Assembly (NCBI GenBank): GCA_904374485.1
Contig: CAJFFX010000019.1
Location: 1 to 45,400 of the forward strand
Length of the DNA stretch: 45,400 bases
Direction: 5' to 3'
Source: Candidatus Pseudoscillospira falkowii
GTDB taxonomy: Bacteria; Bacillota; Clostridia; Oscillospirales; Oscillospiraceae
In this document: positions 35,135-43,672 of the stretch, one piece after another
Layout of the letters: every line of letters begins with the position of its first letter
Position numbering within the stretch: position 1 is the stretch's first letter
The notes under the pieces: generated by a model
Told to the model about the DNA's origin: nothing
Databases searched by the model: none
The model's input: only the letters and a program-made list of their open reading frames with translations
Translations under genes and position numbers: made by a program

Positions 35135-36460
35135 TTGAAAGTATCGTTTATTTCATTGGGCTGCGCAAAAAACCTGGTCAACTGTGAGCAGATGATGGCC
35201 CTGGTGCGCGACAGCGGCCACACCCTGTGCAGGGAGGACGCGCCGGCGGACGTGATGGTCATCAACACCTGCGGCTTTATCGACAGCGCCAAGTCCGAGG
35301 CCATCGATCATATCCTCCGCGCCGCGCAGCTGAAGGCGGAGGGCCGGATCAAAAAGATTTTGGTGACCGGCTGCCTTTCCCAGCGCTACGGCGAGCAGAT
35401 CCTCACGGAACTGCCCGAGGTGGACGGCGTTTTGGGCTGCGGCAGCTATGTGGACATCGTGGATGCCCTGGAGGAGGTCGCGGCGGGCGGCACGCCCCGC
35501 TTTTTCGGCAGCATCGACGCGCCGGTGGACGAGGGCGACCGCATCCTGCTCACGCCGGAATACACGGCGTATCTGCGCATCGCCGAGGGCTGCGACAACC
35601 ACTGCGCCTACTGCGTCATCCCCTCCCTGCGGGGCAAATACCGCAGCCGCCCCATGGAAAATATCCTGGCGGAGGCGGAGGTGCTGGCCCGCGGCGGCGT
35701 GAAGGAACTGATCGTCATCGCCCAGGACATCACCCGCTACGGTATCGACCTGTACGGCGGCCACAAGCTGGCGGAACTGCTGGGTAAACTCTGCGCCATC
35801 GGCGGCATCCACTGGATCCGCCTGCACTACCTCTATCCTGACGAGATCACCGAGGAATTGATCGACACGGTGGCCCGGGAGGAAAAGATCCTGCCCTATC
35901 TCGACATTCCCATCCAGCATTGCAGCGACAAGGTGCTGGGAAAAATGAACCGCCGGGGCGACAAGGCGTACCTCACGGAACTGTTCGCCAAGCTCCGGGC
36001 GCGTATTCCCGGTCTGGTGCTGCGCACCAGCATCATCGCGGGTCTGCCCTATGAGGACGAAGCTGCCTTTGAAGAGCTGTGCGCCTTCCTGCGCGCCGAA
36101 AAGATCGAGCGGGCCGGCGTGTTCCCCTATTCTCCCGAGGAGGGAACGCCCGCTGCGGAGATGGGGAACCGCGTGAGCGAAGAGGAAGCCCTGCGCCGCA
36201 CGGAGCTGCTGGTGGATATCCAGTCCCGCATCATGGACGAATTCAATGAGCGCTGGCTGGGTGACACCGTGGAGGTCCTCTGCGAGGGCTTCGACGGCCA
36301 GGCCCAGATGTATGTGGGCCGCAGCTGGGCCGATTCCCCGGATGTGGACGGCCATGTCTACTTCACTGCCGACGCCGACATCGAGCCGGGCGCTTTCGTC
36401 CCCGTGCGCATCACCGGCAGCATGGACGGCGACATGACCGGCGAAGCTGTGGAAAGTTGA
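35135..36460 (+). CDS. rimO: Ribosomal protein S12 methylthiotransferase RimO
   Basis: Radical-SAM enzyme that adds a methylthio group to an aspartate of ribosomal protein S12. It starts with TTG at 35135, chosen because GGAGAG lies seven bases upstream and MKVSFISLGCAKNLVNCE is the standard N-terminus. The N-terminal UPF0004 cysteines are C10, the NTCGF cysteine and the VTGCLSQ cysteine. The radical-SAM triad is C153, C157 and C160 (CDNHCAYC). A TRAM domain occupies the last ~65 residues. At 441 residues it is normal. It is followed by pgsA, a common order. Confidence 0.96.
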   Translation: MKVSFISLGCAKNLVNCEQMMALVRDSGHTLCREDAPADVMVINTCGFIDSAKSEAIDHILRAAQLKAEGRIKKILVTGCLSQRYGEQILTELPEVDGVLGCGSYVDIVDALEEVAAGGTPRFFGSIDAPVDEGDRILLTPEYTAYLRIAEGCDNHCAYCVIPSLRGKYRSRPMENILAEAEVLARGGVKELIVIAQDITRYGIDLYGGHKLAELLGKLCAIGGIHWIRLHYLYPDEITEELIDTVAREEKILPYLDIPIQHCSDKVLGKMNRRGDKAYLTELFAKLRARIPGLVLRTSIIAGLPYEDEAAFEELCAFLRAEKIERAGVFPYSPEEGTPAAEMGNRVSEEEALRRTELLVDIQSRIMDEFNERWLGDTVEVLCEGFDGQAQMYVGRSWADSPDVDGHVYFTADADIEPGAFVPVRITGSMDGDMTGEAVES

Positions 36461-36473
36461 GGAGAACGAAACG

Positions 36474-37001
36474 ATGAATCTTGCCAATAAACTGACCATG
36501 TTCCGGGTCATCCTGATCCCGGTGTTCCTGATCGTGCTGTACGCGGATTTCGATTACTGCCGCTATGTGGCCCTGGCGATCTTCGCCGTGGCCAGCTTTA
36601 CGGACTATCTGGATGGACACATCGCCCGCAGCCGCGGCCTGGTGACGGATTTCGGAAAATTCATGGATCCCCTGGCCGACAAGGTGCTGGTGATGACAGC
36701 CATGCTGATGTTCGTTTCCTGGGGGCAGATGCCGGCCTGGGTGCTGGCGGTGGTGCTGGCCCGGGAGCTGGCGGTCAGCGGACTGCGCATGCTCGCCGCG
36801 GCGGACGGCAAGGTTATCGCCGCCGCATGGTCCGGCAAGGTCAAAACGGCCTCCACCATGGCCTGCATCATCCTGATGCTGCTGCCGATACCGGAAACGC
36901 TGAACCTCGTCTGCTGGGTCGTCATCCTGGCCACCACGGTCTATTCCGGCATCGAGTATTTTATCAAAAACAAGCACGTCATCGACTGGTCGAATCTGTA
37001 A
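36474..37001 (+). CDS. pgsA: CDP-diacylglycerol-glycerol-3-phosphate 3-phosphatidyltransferase
   Basis: Makes phosphatidylglycerol phosphate, the first step to anionic phospholipids, in the membrane. At 175 residues it has the complete CDP-alcohol phosphotransferase motif DGxxAR(x8)GxxxDxxxD (D47, G48, A51, R52, G61, D65, D69). The N-terminus MNLANKLTMFRVILIPVF is typical. AGGAG lies before the ATG. It is last in the recA-recX-nitroreductase-rimO-pgsA run and is followed by a strong terminator. Confidence 0.96.
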   Translation: MNLANKLTMFRVILIPVFLIVLYADFDYCRYVALAIFAVASFTDYLDGHIARSRGLVTDFGKFMDPLADKVLVMTAMLMFVSWGQMPAWVLAVVLARELAVSGLRMLAAADGKVIAAAWSGKVKTASTMACIILMLLPIPETLNLVCWVVILATTVYSGIEYFIKNKHVIDWSNL

Positions 37002-37016
37002 AAAAAGGGAAGAGAG

Positions 37017-37046
37017 GCGGGCCGCGCTCTGCGCGGCCCGCTTTTT
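37017..37046 (+). terminator. Terminator after pgsA
   Basis: An 11-bp stem (GCGGGCCGCGC 37017-37027, loop TCT, complement 37031-37041) is followed by T5. Confidence 0.88.
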
Positions 37047-37072
37047 GTGCAGTCCGGAAAAAAACGCGCGTT

Positions 37073-37101
37073 TTTTTGTCAATTTTCTAAATTGACAAAA
37101 A
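37073..37101. promoter_or_regulatory. 13-bp inverted repeat containing a consensus -35 box
   Basis: TTTTTGTCAATTT (37073-37085), TCT, and its exact complement (37089-37101). The right arm contains TTGACA (37092-37097), a perfect -35 box. With 17-base spacing the -10 would be TAAGCT (37115-37120, weak); the better TAAAAT at 37120 is 22 bases away. Possible operator for the stalk-domain gene, or an additional terminator. Confidence 0.5.
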
Positions 37102-37168
37102 GAACGCTGTCCCTTAAGCTAAAATCAGAGAGAAGAACGCATTTGCGCAAAGAAAGGAGATCTATTCT

Positions 37169-38614
37169 ATGAAGAAACTGAAAAAACTGCTGGCGCTGGT
37201 CTGCGCGCTGGCGATGACGGGCAGCGTCCTGACGGCTGCCGCCTGGGCCGCCCCGGCGGCGGTCAGCCTGCAGGTCAACGGCGAAGAAGTCGTTTTGACG
37301 GACGCGGCGCCGGAGATCCGCAGCGGCCGCACCTTTATCCCCGCCCGGGCGGTGTTCGAAGCCCTGGGCGCCGCCGTCACCTGGGATGAGGACAGCCGCA
37401 GCGCCGTGGCGGTGAAGGAGGGCACCACGGTGGTCATGACCATCGGCAGCGAGACCGCGCAGGTGACGGAAAACGGCGCAACGCGCGAGATCGCCATGGA
37501 CGTGGCCCCCTATATCAAGGGCGGCCGCACCTATGTGCCGGCCCGCTTTGCGGCCCAGGCCCTGGACTGCGCCGTGGGCTGGGACGAAGATGCGCGCACG
37601 GTGATCGTCGTGGATGTGCCGGCCCTCTTCGGCGGCGCGGACTTTACGCTGATGGACGGCTGGATGGCCGCCAGTCTGGAGGAGACGGCACCCGACCCCG
37701 CCCGCACCTCCGGCACGGCCAGCCTGGAACTGACGGTGTCCGATGGAACGGAAACGGCGGCCTATCCCCTGGACATGACCTTTGACATCCTGACCTCCGG
37801 CGAGCAGATGCAGCTGCAGGTGAGCATGGATCTGTCCGATTTTCTGACCCTTCTGACCGGCGGCGCGCTGAACGGCGAAGAGCAGCGGGAGCTGCTGGCC
37901 CTGTGCGATGCGGCGGCAGAGGTGCGCATGGACGCCGCGGCGGGCAAGGTGTATTTTACCGTGGATTCCCCGCTTTTGATGTATCTCACCGGCAACAGCA
38001 TGGGCAATGGTGATCTCTGGTACCTGCTGGACCTGGGCGAGCTGTTTGCCCTTTCCGGCATGGATTACAGCGCCCTCCTGCAGGAAGTCATGGCCGCGGG
38101 AGCGGAGAGTTTCGATTTCAAGGACATAATGATCGCTTCCCTGGCCGGCACGGAGCTGACGGACGCGGAGCTGGACTACGACATGCTTTCCATGACGGCG
38201 GAGGGCTTCTGTGCCCTGTTTTCCGACCAGGCCTTGGTGAAGAACGGCAATACCTACGCCGCGTCCTGGGAAGTGAAAGACGATGCTTCCGGCGAAGCTG
38301 CGCAGATCGACGTTGTCTATGAGACCCGGGGCGGCCGGCTCGTGGGCATGGAGATGGACGTCTCCGCCGCGGCGGAGGGCCAGACGATCGATGTCCTCAC
38401 CATGGACGTTTATGACGACGGCACGAACACGTCCATGACCTTTGACTTTGACCTCGGCACGATGGCATTGGCCTTTGACCTGACGGCCCGGACCGCGGCC
38501 ACGTCGGACCTGCCGGCCATCGAGCCGCCGGCGGGCAGCGAAACGGTGGACCTGACGGAAATGCTGACCGAGACGGAGACCGCCCAGCCCGCTGACCCGG
38601 GCGCGGCGGCATAA
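37169..38614 (+). CDS. Secreted stalk-domain (copper amine oxidase N-like) protein
   Basis: A 481-residue exported protein. The signal peptide is about residues 1-27 (KKLKKLLALVCALAM...AWA). Two tandem copper-amine-oxidase-N/stalk units follow: SGRTFIPARAVFEALGAAVTWDE and GGRTYVPARFAAQALDCAVGWDE (about 50-150). The remaining ~330 residues are acidic and beta-rich with no domain I recognise; they end in a PADPGAAA tail. Stalk units are common in Firmicutes surface proteins and do not imply amine oxidase activity. The function is unknown. AAAGGAG precedes the ATG. Confidence 0.85.
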   Translation: MKKLKKLLALVCALAMTGSVLTAAAWAAPAAVSLQVNGEEVVLTDAAPEIRSGRTFIPARAVFEALGAAVTWDEDSRSAVAVKEGTTVVMTIGSETAQVTENGATREIAMDVAPYIKGGRTYVPARFAAQALDCAVGWDEDARTVIVVDVPALFGGADFTLMDGWMAASLEETAPDPARTSGTASLELTVSDGTETAAYPLDMTFDILTSGEQMQLQVSMDLSDFLTLLTGGALNGEEQRELLALCDAAAEVRMDAAAGKVYFTVDSPLLMYLTGNSMGNGDLWYLLDLGELFALSGMDYSALLQEVMAAGAESFDFKDIMIASLAGTELTDAELDYDMLSMTAEGFCALFSDQALVKNGNTYAASWEVKDDASGEAAQIDVVYETRGGRLVGMEMDVSAAAEGQTIDVLTMDVYDDGTNTSMTFDFDLGTMALAFDLTARTAATSDLPAIEPPAGSETVDLTEMLTETETAQPADPGAAA

Positions 38615-38620
38615 AACCGC

Positions 38621-38672
38621 ATTTTTGCCGGCAGAAGCGGGCGCATCCCGAACAGGATGCGCCCGCTTTTCA
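38621..38672 (+). terminator. Probable terminator after stalk-domain gene
   Basis: Inverted repeat GCGGGCGCATCC (38638-38649) / GGATGCGCCCGC (38656-38667) with a short loop, followed by TTTT. Confidence 0.75.
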
Positions 38673-38726
38673 GTCCCCGGCCTCGACCGCTTTGCGCGGA
38701 GCGGAACGGCGCGGGACGGACAAAAA

Positions 38727-38743
38727 TTGGATATTCCATCCAA
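38727..38743. promoter_or_regulatory. Inverted repeat upstream of ilvE promoter
   Basis: TTGGAT, a five-base loop and ATCCAA lie seven bases upstream of the ilvE -35 box. Possibly an operator; it is not a T-box. Confidence 0.4.
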
Positions 38744-38749
38744 CTTTTC

Positions 38750-38777
38750 TTGACAATTTTGTTCATAGTGCTACAAT
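38750..38777 (+). promoter_or_regulatory. Promoter for ilvE
   Basis: A perfect TTGACA (38750-38755), a 16-base spacer and TACAAT (38772-38777). An ~90-base leader precedes the gene. Confidence 0.78.
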
Positions 38778-38870
38778 AGATTCCAATCAGCAGGAAACCG
38801 CGGCGGCTTCGCGCCCGGCGCCTTTCCTACCTGGGTCAATATCCTATTTATCAGGAGAGGAAGGATCACT

Positions 38871-39896
38871 ATGGAAAAGAAAAACCTGGATTGGAGCAAT
38901 CTCGGCTTCGCCTATGTCAAAACCGATAAGCGCTTTGTGTCCAACTATAAGGACGGCGCATGGGACGAGGGCGTCCTGACGGACGACGACCAGGTGACCA
39001 TCAGCGAGTGCGCCGGCGTGCTGCAGTATGCCCAGGCGGTGTTCGAGGGCATGAAGGCCTACACCACCGAGCAGGGCAAGATCGTTATTTTCCGCCCGGA
39101 CCTGAACGCTTCCCGCATGGCCGATTCCGCCCGCCGGCTGGAAATGCCCGTCTATCCCGAGGAGAAATTCGTCCAGGCGGTGGAGGACACCGTCCGCGCC
39201 AACGCGGCTTGGGTGCCGCCCTACGGCAGCGGCGCCACCCTCTACATCCGCCCCTACATGTTCGGCTCCGACGCCGTCATCGGCGTCAAACCCGCCGACG
39301 AATATCAGTTCCGCGTGTTCGTCACCCCCGTTGGCCCCTATTTCAAGGGCGGCATCAAGCCCCTGACCATCCGCGTCTCCGATTTTGACCGGGCGGCCCC
39401 CCACGGCACCGGCCACATCAAGGCCGGCCTGAACTATGCCATGAGCCTCCACGCCATCGTCACCGCCCACGCCGAGGGCTACGACGAGAACATGTATCTC
39501 GACGCGGCTACCCGCACCAAGGTGGAGGAGACCGGCGGCGCCAATTTCCTGTTCGTTACCAAGGACGGCACCCTGGTCACCCCAAAGTCCGAGAGCATCC
39601 TGCCCTCCATCACCCGCCGCAGCCTGATGTATGTGGCCGAGCACTACCTGGGCATGAAGACCGAGGAGCGCGAGGTCTATTTCGACGAGGTGCAGGACTT
39701 CGCCGAGTGCGGCCTGTGCGGTACCGCCGCCGTCATTTCCCCCGTGGGCAAGGTCGTGGACCACGGCCGGGAGATCTGCTTCCCCTCCGGCATGACGGAG
39801 ATGGGCCCTGTTACGAAAAAGCTCTACGACACCCTCACCGGCATCCAGATGGGCCACATCGAGGCCCCCGAAGGCTGGATCCACGTGGTGGAGTGA
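38871..39896 (+). CDS. ilvE: Branched-chain amino acid aminotransferase
   Basis: Transfers amino groups between Leu/Ile/Val and 2-oxoglutarate using PLP (fold type IV). At 341 residues it is of the longer BCAT type. It has AVFEGMKAYTT, YIRPYMFGSD, the PLP lysine K184 (GHIKAGLNYAMS), ETGGANFLFVTKDG and CGTAAVISPVG. GGAGAGGAAGG precedes the ATG. It is monocistronic, between its own promoter and terminator. No other ilv genes are in the window. Confidence 0.96.
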   Translation: MEKKNLDWSNLGFAYVKTDKRFVSNYKDGAWDEGVLTDDDQVTISECAGVLQYAQAVFEGMKAYTTEQGKIVIFRPDLNASRMADSARRLEMPVYPEEKFVQAVEDTVRANAAWVPPYGSGATLYIRPYMFGSDAVIGVKPADEYQFRVFVTPVGPYFKGGIKPLTIRVSDFDRAAPHGTGHIKAGLNYAMSLHAIVTAHAEGYDENMYLDAATRTKVEETGGANFLFVTKDGTLVTPKSESILPSITRRSLMYVAEHYLGMKTEEREVYFDEVQDFAECGLCGTAAVISPVGKVVDHGREICFPSGMTEMGPVTKKLYDTLTGIQMGHIEAPEGWIHVVE

Positions 39897-39915
39897 TCCT
39901 GAAACCGCATCCCAT

Positions 39916-39953
39916 CGCCCCCGGTAGAGCGCGCTCTGCCGGGGGCGTTTTTT
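39916..39953 (+). terminator. Terminator after ilvE
   Basis: A stem of about 14 bp (39916-39929 with 39934-39947, one G-T pair) is followed by T6. Confidence 0.88.
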
Positions 39954-40107
39954 ACGGCGGCGTGCCCGGCAGGAACGGGGCGCGCCCGGGCGCACGAATG
40001 TGCAAAAAGCGGTAGCATATCTGCCATTTTTCCCCGTTTGCGGAGGGTATAATAAAAAACTGAAAAGCGCCGCCGCGGAAAAAGACGGCGGGATGTGGGG
40101 AGGGCGT

Positions 40108-40455
40108 ATGCACGAAACGTCTTTGATACAGTTTACGCTGGATGCGGTGGAGCGCAGGGCGCTGGCGCTGCGGATGCGCAGGGTGACGGATATTTACCTG
40201 GTGGTGGGCGAGATGCGCGGCGCGCTGCCGGAGCTGATGCAGGAGGCCTTTCGGATTTTAACTTATGCCAGGCCGGCGTTTCACGGGGCGGAGCTCCATA
40301 TTGAAGCGCGGCCCGTGGTGCTGCGATGCCAAAAATGCGGAAAGCGATACCGCGCGGCAGATTTCCACCGGGTTGCCTGCCCGGACTGCGGCGCGCCGGA
40401 GTACGATGTGGCGGAGGGCAACGAACTTTATATCGATTCGTTTGAAGGAGAATAA
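40108..40455 (+). CDS. hypA: Hydrogenase/urease nickel insertion protein HypA
   Basis: Nickel-delivery metallochaperone for [NiFe]-hydrogenase or urease. At 115 residues it starts with the nickel-binding MHE (H2), has the helical core LDAVERRALALRM, and the zinc-binding pairs C74/C77 (CQKC) and C91/C94 (CPDC). ATG at 40108 has GGGGAGG upstream, and MHE is the conserved start; an upstream open stretch is not coding. HypB follows after five bases. No hydrogenase genes lie in the window. Confidence 0.95.
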   Translation: MHETSLIQFTLDAVERRALALRMRRVTDIYLVVGEMRGALPELMQEAFRILTYARPAFHGAELHIEARPVVLRCQKCGKRYRAADFHRVACPDCGAPEYDVAEGNELYIDSFEGE

Positions 40456-40460
40456 AGCGG

Positions 40461-41111
40461 ATGAAAGTATATATGGAGCAGGGGATCCTGCAGGAAAACG
40501 CCCGCCAGGCGGAGGAAAACCGCGCGCTGTTCGGAAAAACGCTGGTGGTGAATTTGATCGGCTCCCCCGGCTGCGGGAAAACGACGCTGCTGGAGAAGAC
40601 CCTGGCGGCCCTGGGAAAGGAATTCCGCATGGCCGTGATCGAGGGGGATATATACACTACAAAGGACGCCCAGCGCATCGAGGCCTGCGGCGTGCCCGTG
40701 GTGCAGGTGAACACCGCCGGCGGCTGCCACCTCAGCGCGGAGATCACCGCCCGGGCCGCGGCGGATCTGGATCTTGCAGATCTTGACATTCTGTTCATCG
40801 AAAACGTGGGCAATCTAGTCTGCCCGGCGGAGTTCGACCTGGGGGAGGACTGCAAGGCTGCCGTGCTCAGCGTGGTGGAAGGCGACGATAAGCCGGCCAA
40901 ATACCCCCTGCTGTTCCGGGAGGCCGGCGTGGTGGTGCTGAACAAGTGCGATTTGCTGCCCTATACGAATTTCAATATGGACAGCGCCCTGGCGGACCTC
41001 CAGGGCCTGAACGAAAAAGCGCCCGTCCTGCAGCTGTCCGCCGCCAGGGAAGAGGGGCTCGAGCCCTGGTATGCCTGGCTCCGCCGCGCCGCGGCGGAAA
41101 AGAAAGCCTGA
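40461..41111 (+). CDS. hypB: Nickel incorporation GTPase HypB
   Basis: GTP-dependent partner of HypA in nickel loading. 216 residues with Walker A GSPGCGKTTLL (about 34-44), the conserved IEGDIYTTKDAQRI, NTAGGCHLSAE, the metal/switch region FIENVGNLVCPAEFDLGE, and the guanine-specificity NKCDLLPY. There is no His-rich nickel-storage N-terminus; the start is short (MKVYMEQGILQENARQ). GGAG lies upstream inside the end of hypA. Confidence 0.96.
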   Translation: MKVYMEQGILQENARQAEENRALFGKTLVVNLIGSPGCGKTTLLEKTLAALGKEFRMAVIEGDIYTTKDAQRIEACGVPVVQVNTAGGCHLSAEITARAAADLDLADLDILFIENVGNLVCPAEFDLGEDCKAAVLSVVEGDDKPAKYPLLFREAGVVVLNKCDLLPYTNFNMDSALADLQGLNEKAPVLQLSAAREEGLEPWYAWLRRAAAEKKA

Positions 41112-41142
41112 AAAAAAGCGCCGCCGCGGGCGGCGCTTTTTT
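41112..41142 (+). terminator. Terminator after hypB
   Basis: GCGCCGCC (41118-41125), loop GCG and complement (41129-41136), extended by A6 on the left pairing with T6 on the right. Confidence 0.9.
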
Positions 41143-41314
41143 GCGCTTTCGCGGCGGCTGCGCCGGCCTTCCCGGCCCGGCGCTGTCCCGATATTTTACA
41201 AATCTTTTACAGAAACATGGTCGCGTCCGGTGGCGCTTTTTTCTATGATGGAGGTGGAAGGAAAGATCTGCGGACGCCGCCTGCGGCGGCGCTTTCGGAA
41301 AGGAGCATGCGGAT

Positions 41315-41590
41315 ATGCGCAGAGATACGCCGACGTCCACCGTTTCCCGCCTGTGGGGGCTGGCCGTCTTCACCGTCTATGTCGCGGCGCTGTGGTTCGT
41401 GGGGTGGTATGACCTCAGGATCTGCGGCGGCAGCTATAACACTATCGTGACGGACGCGCTGCTGAGCGCGGCGTTTTTCGCTGCGTTTTTCCTGCCATTG
41501 CTCCCCGGCTGCCCCAGAAAAGCCGCGGCCGTCACTGCCCTTTCTCTGCTGGCCCTTGCCGCCGCGTTCTTCTTTGCCCTGCAGCCCTGA
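41315..41590 (+). CDS. Small membrane protein, function unknown
   Basis: A 91-residue protein with three hydrophobic segments (about 13-32, 47-64 and 69-90) separated by short loops (YDLRICGGSYNTIVTD, GCPRKAA). ATG at 41315 has AGGAG nine bases upstream. I do not recognise the family. It is isolated between the hypB terminator and a bidirectional terminator. Confidence 0.65.
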   Translation: MRRDTPTSTVSRLWGLAVFTVYVAALWFVGWYDLRICGGSYNTIVTDALLSAAFFAAFFLPLLPGCPRKAAAVTALSLLALAAAFFFALQP

Positions 41591-41631
41591 GCATATTTGT
41601 TGATTTAACGAATCCCTCGCACCTGAAAGCG

Positions 41632-41669
41632 GGAAGGCCGCGGCAGAAGCCGCGGCCTTCCTGTTTTTT
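41632..41669. terminator. Bidirectional terminator
   Basis: A 13-bp stem (41632-41644, loop AGAA, 41649-41661) is followed by TGTTTTTT. It lies between the small membrane protein gene and the convergent histidine kinase. Confidence 0.85.
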
Positions 41670-41708
41670 CAGCCTGACGGTTGTTCCCGGTTTTCAGCCG
41701 CCGGCCGC

Positions 41709-42926
41709 TTAAAGCCGAACGGTCATGGAAATCACGTGCTCCCCCTCGTAGGCGGCCTTGATGGCACCGCCATTGACGTGGGCGATGGTCTGCGCCATGG
41801 CCAGGCCGATGCCGTAACCCCCGGTTTTCTGGGTGCGGGCGCCGTCGGCCCGGTAAAACCGGTCAAAGAGATTCTCCGGCGGACAATTCGGCAGCGCATC
41901 GCAGGTGTTTTTCACCTGCAGCACCGCGCTGCGGCCCTCCCGCCGCACAAAAAGGCGGATCGCCCCGTTTTCGCTGACGTATTTCACGGCGTTGTCCAGC
42001 AGGATCGTCACCACCTGTTCGATCTGCTCCCGAACGGCGCAGACCGTCACGCCCGGCTCTGCGCTGATCTCCAGCGCCGCGCCCCGGAGCTCCGCCCCCG
42101 GGCGGAAAGCTTCGGCCTGCTCCTGTGTCAGGGCGCTCAGGTCGAATTCCTGGCGGACGAGCTGGGCGCGCTGTTCGTCCATTTTGGCCAGCATCAGCAG
42201 ATTTTCCATCAGCCCACTCAGCCGGGCCGTCTGGGCACGGATATTGCGGCTCCACTTTGTTTCCCCGCAGCGCAGTTCCATGGCCTCGGTGTTGGCCAGG
42301 ATGATGGCCAGGGGCGTTTTGATCTCGTGGCCGGCGTCGGTGACAAACTGTTTTTGCCGCTCGATGTTTTCGGCAATGGGACGAATGGCCCGGCGGGACA
42401 GGGCCCGCACCAGGATGAACATTGCGATCCAGCAGACGATCCCGCCCAGCAAAGACGCCCAAAAGACCGTGCCCACGGAGCGGCGCTGGGCGGACATATC
42501 GAGAAAGACGGCGACGGCCCCGTCGTCCCGGGTGGGCACGATGCGGAAGCGGAACTGCTCCAAATCGCCCGCCAGAACGTTGGACTGCAGGGCTTCCCGC
42601 CCGTAATCTATGGCCTCCTGGGGGGTTACGGCGAAGGTGTGCTCTGTATCGGTGTAGAGCAGGTCGCCGTTGTCGTTCCAGCGCAGCAGGAAGTAACGCG
42701 CCTCCAGCACCTCCCGCCGGCTGGCCATGGGCAGCTCGCCGCCGGCGGCGCGCCAGCTGCGGTCCGGCGCGCCCTCTGTTTCGATCAGCACCTCCATCAG
42801 CCGGTCGCCGTAGCGCTCCGTCATCGCATAGTTGGTCAGGTTCACTGCTCCCAGCACCACCACCAGCAGGATCGTGACGGCGATCATGGCGGAGACCACG
42901 AAGCGCCGCTGCAGCGCCGCGATCAC
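41709..42926 (-). CDS. Sensor histidine kinase
   Basis: Membrane sensor kinase, 405 residues. Two membrane segments (about 10-30 and 158-178) enclose a ~125-residue extracellular sensor. The H-box is VTDAGHEIKTPLAIILANTEAMEL, the N-box VTILLDNAVKYV, and the G-box has GGYGIGLAMAQTI. I saw no clear HAMP domain: the second membrane segment leads almost directly into the H-box. It overlaps the response regulator by four bases (ATGA), so the two are coupled. The signal is unknown. Confidence 0.95.
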   Translation of the reverse strand: MIAALQRRFVVSAMIAVTILLVVVLGAVNLTNYAMTERYGDRLMEVLIETEGAPDRSWRAAGGELPMASRREVLEARYFLLRWNDNGDLLYTDTEHTFAVTPQEAIDYGREALQSNVLAGDLEQFRFRIVPTRDDGAVAVFLDMSAQRRSVGTVFWASLLGGIVCWIAMFILVRALSRRAIRPIAENIERQKQFVTDAGHEIKTPLAIILANTEAMELRCGETKWSRNIRAQTARLSGLMENLLMLAKMDEQRAQLVRQEFDLSALTQEQAEAFRPGAELRGAALEISAEPGVTVCAVREQIEQVVTILLDNAVKYVSENGAIRLFVRREGRSAVLQVKNTCDALPNCPPENLFDRFYRADGARTQKTGGYGIGLAMAQTIAHVNGGAIKAAYEGEHVISMTVRL

Positions 42927-43597
42927 GGCGCAGCCTCCAGGGAATACCCCACGCCGCGCTTCACTTTCAGCTCCGCGTGGGCGCCCAGGGCGGCGATGCG
43001 CTTGCGCAGGTACGATATGTATACCCAGACGGTACTGATGTCCACCTCGGTTTCATAGCCCCAGATCTTTTCAAACAGGGTCTCCGTGGAAAAATACATG
43101 CCCTGGTTGCGCATGAACAGCTCCATCAGCAGGTATTCCCGCCGGGGCAGGTCGACGTATGCTTCGCCGCAGCGCAGCTGGGAGCTGCGCTGGTCCAGTT
43201 CCAGGTCCCCGCAGCGCAGCACGTCGGGCACATAAGTCTCCTGCCGCCGCAGGATCGCCCGGATGCGGGCCAGCAGTTCTCCCATGGCGAATGGCTTGGG
43301 CAGATAGTCGTCGGCCCCCAGGTCCAGCCCCAGGATCCGGTCTTCCACGTCGGTTTTGGCCGTCAGCAGCAGTATGGGCGTGGTGCAGCCCTCGGCGCGC
43401 AGGGTGCGCAGCACGTCGAGGCCGCTGCACCCGGGCAGCATGATGTCCAGCAGGATCACGTCGTACTGCTCTACCCGGGCGTATTCCAGCGCTTCCAGGC
43501 CGTCTCCCACCGTATCCACCAGATAGTTGTGATAGCTCAGCACGTCCTCCACGGCTTCTGCCAGGGCCGCCTCATCTTCTGCGTACAGGATCTTCAC
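42923..43597 (-). CDS. OmpR/PhoB-type response regulator
   Basis: A 224-residue regulator with an N-terminal receiver: AEDE, phosphoacceptor D51 (ILLDIMLPGCSGLDV), LLLTAKTD and DYLPKPFAMGEL. The C-terminal winged helix reads VDLPRREYLLMELFMRNQG and TVWVYISYLRKRIAALG. The start is GTG at 43597, with GGAGGTG upstream. It lies before its kinase on the minus strand. Pairing with the kinase 41709-42926 is evident from the overlap. Confidence 0.95.
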   Translation of the reverse strand: MKILYAEDEAALAEAVEDVLSYHNYLVDTVGDGLEALEYARVEQYDVILLDIMLPGCSGLDVLRTLRAEGCTTPILLLTAKTDVEDRILGLDLGADDYLPKPFAMGELLARIRAILRRQETYVPDVLRCGDLELDQRSSQLRCGEAYVDLPRREYLLMELFMRNQGMYFSTETLFEKIWGYETEVDISTVWVYISYLRKRIAALGAHAELKVKRGVGYSLEAAP

Positions 43598-43672
43598 GGG
43601 CTTTCACCTCCATGTTCTGTCTCTCTTTTATCTAACCACAAAAAGCTGAATCCTTCCTAAAAAAACGCCGGT

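Noticed and set aside
38778-38870. T-box leader for ilvE suggested by an ACCGCGG stretch
   Set aside because: The leader is only about 90 bases, with no specifier stem, no AGGGTGG-type T-box sequence and no terminator before the gene.
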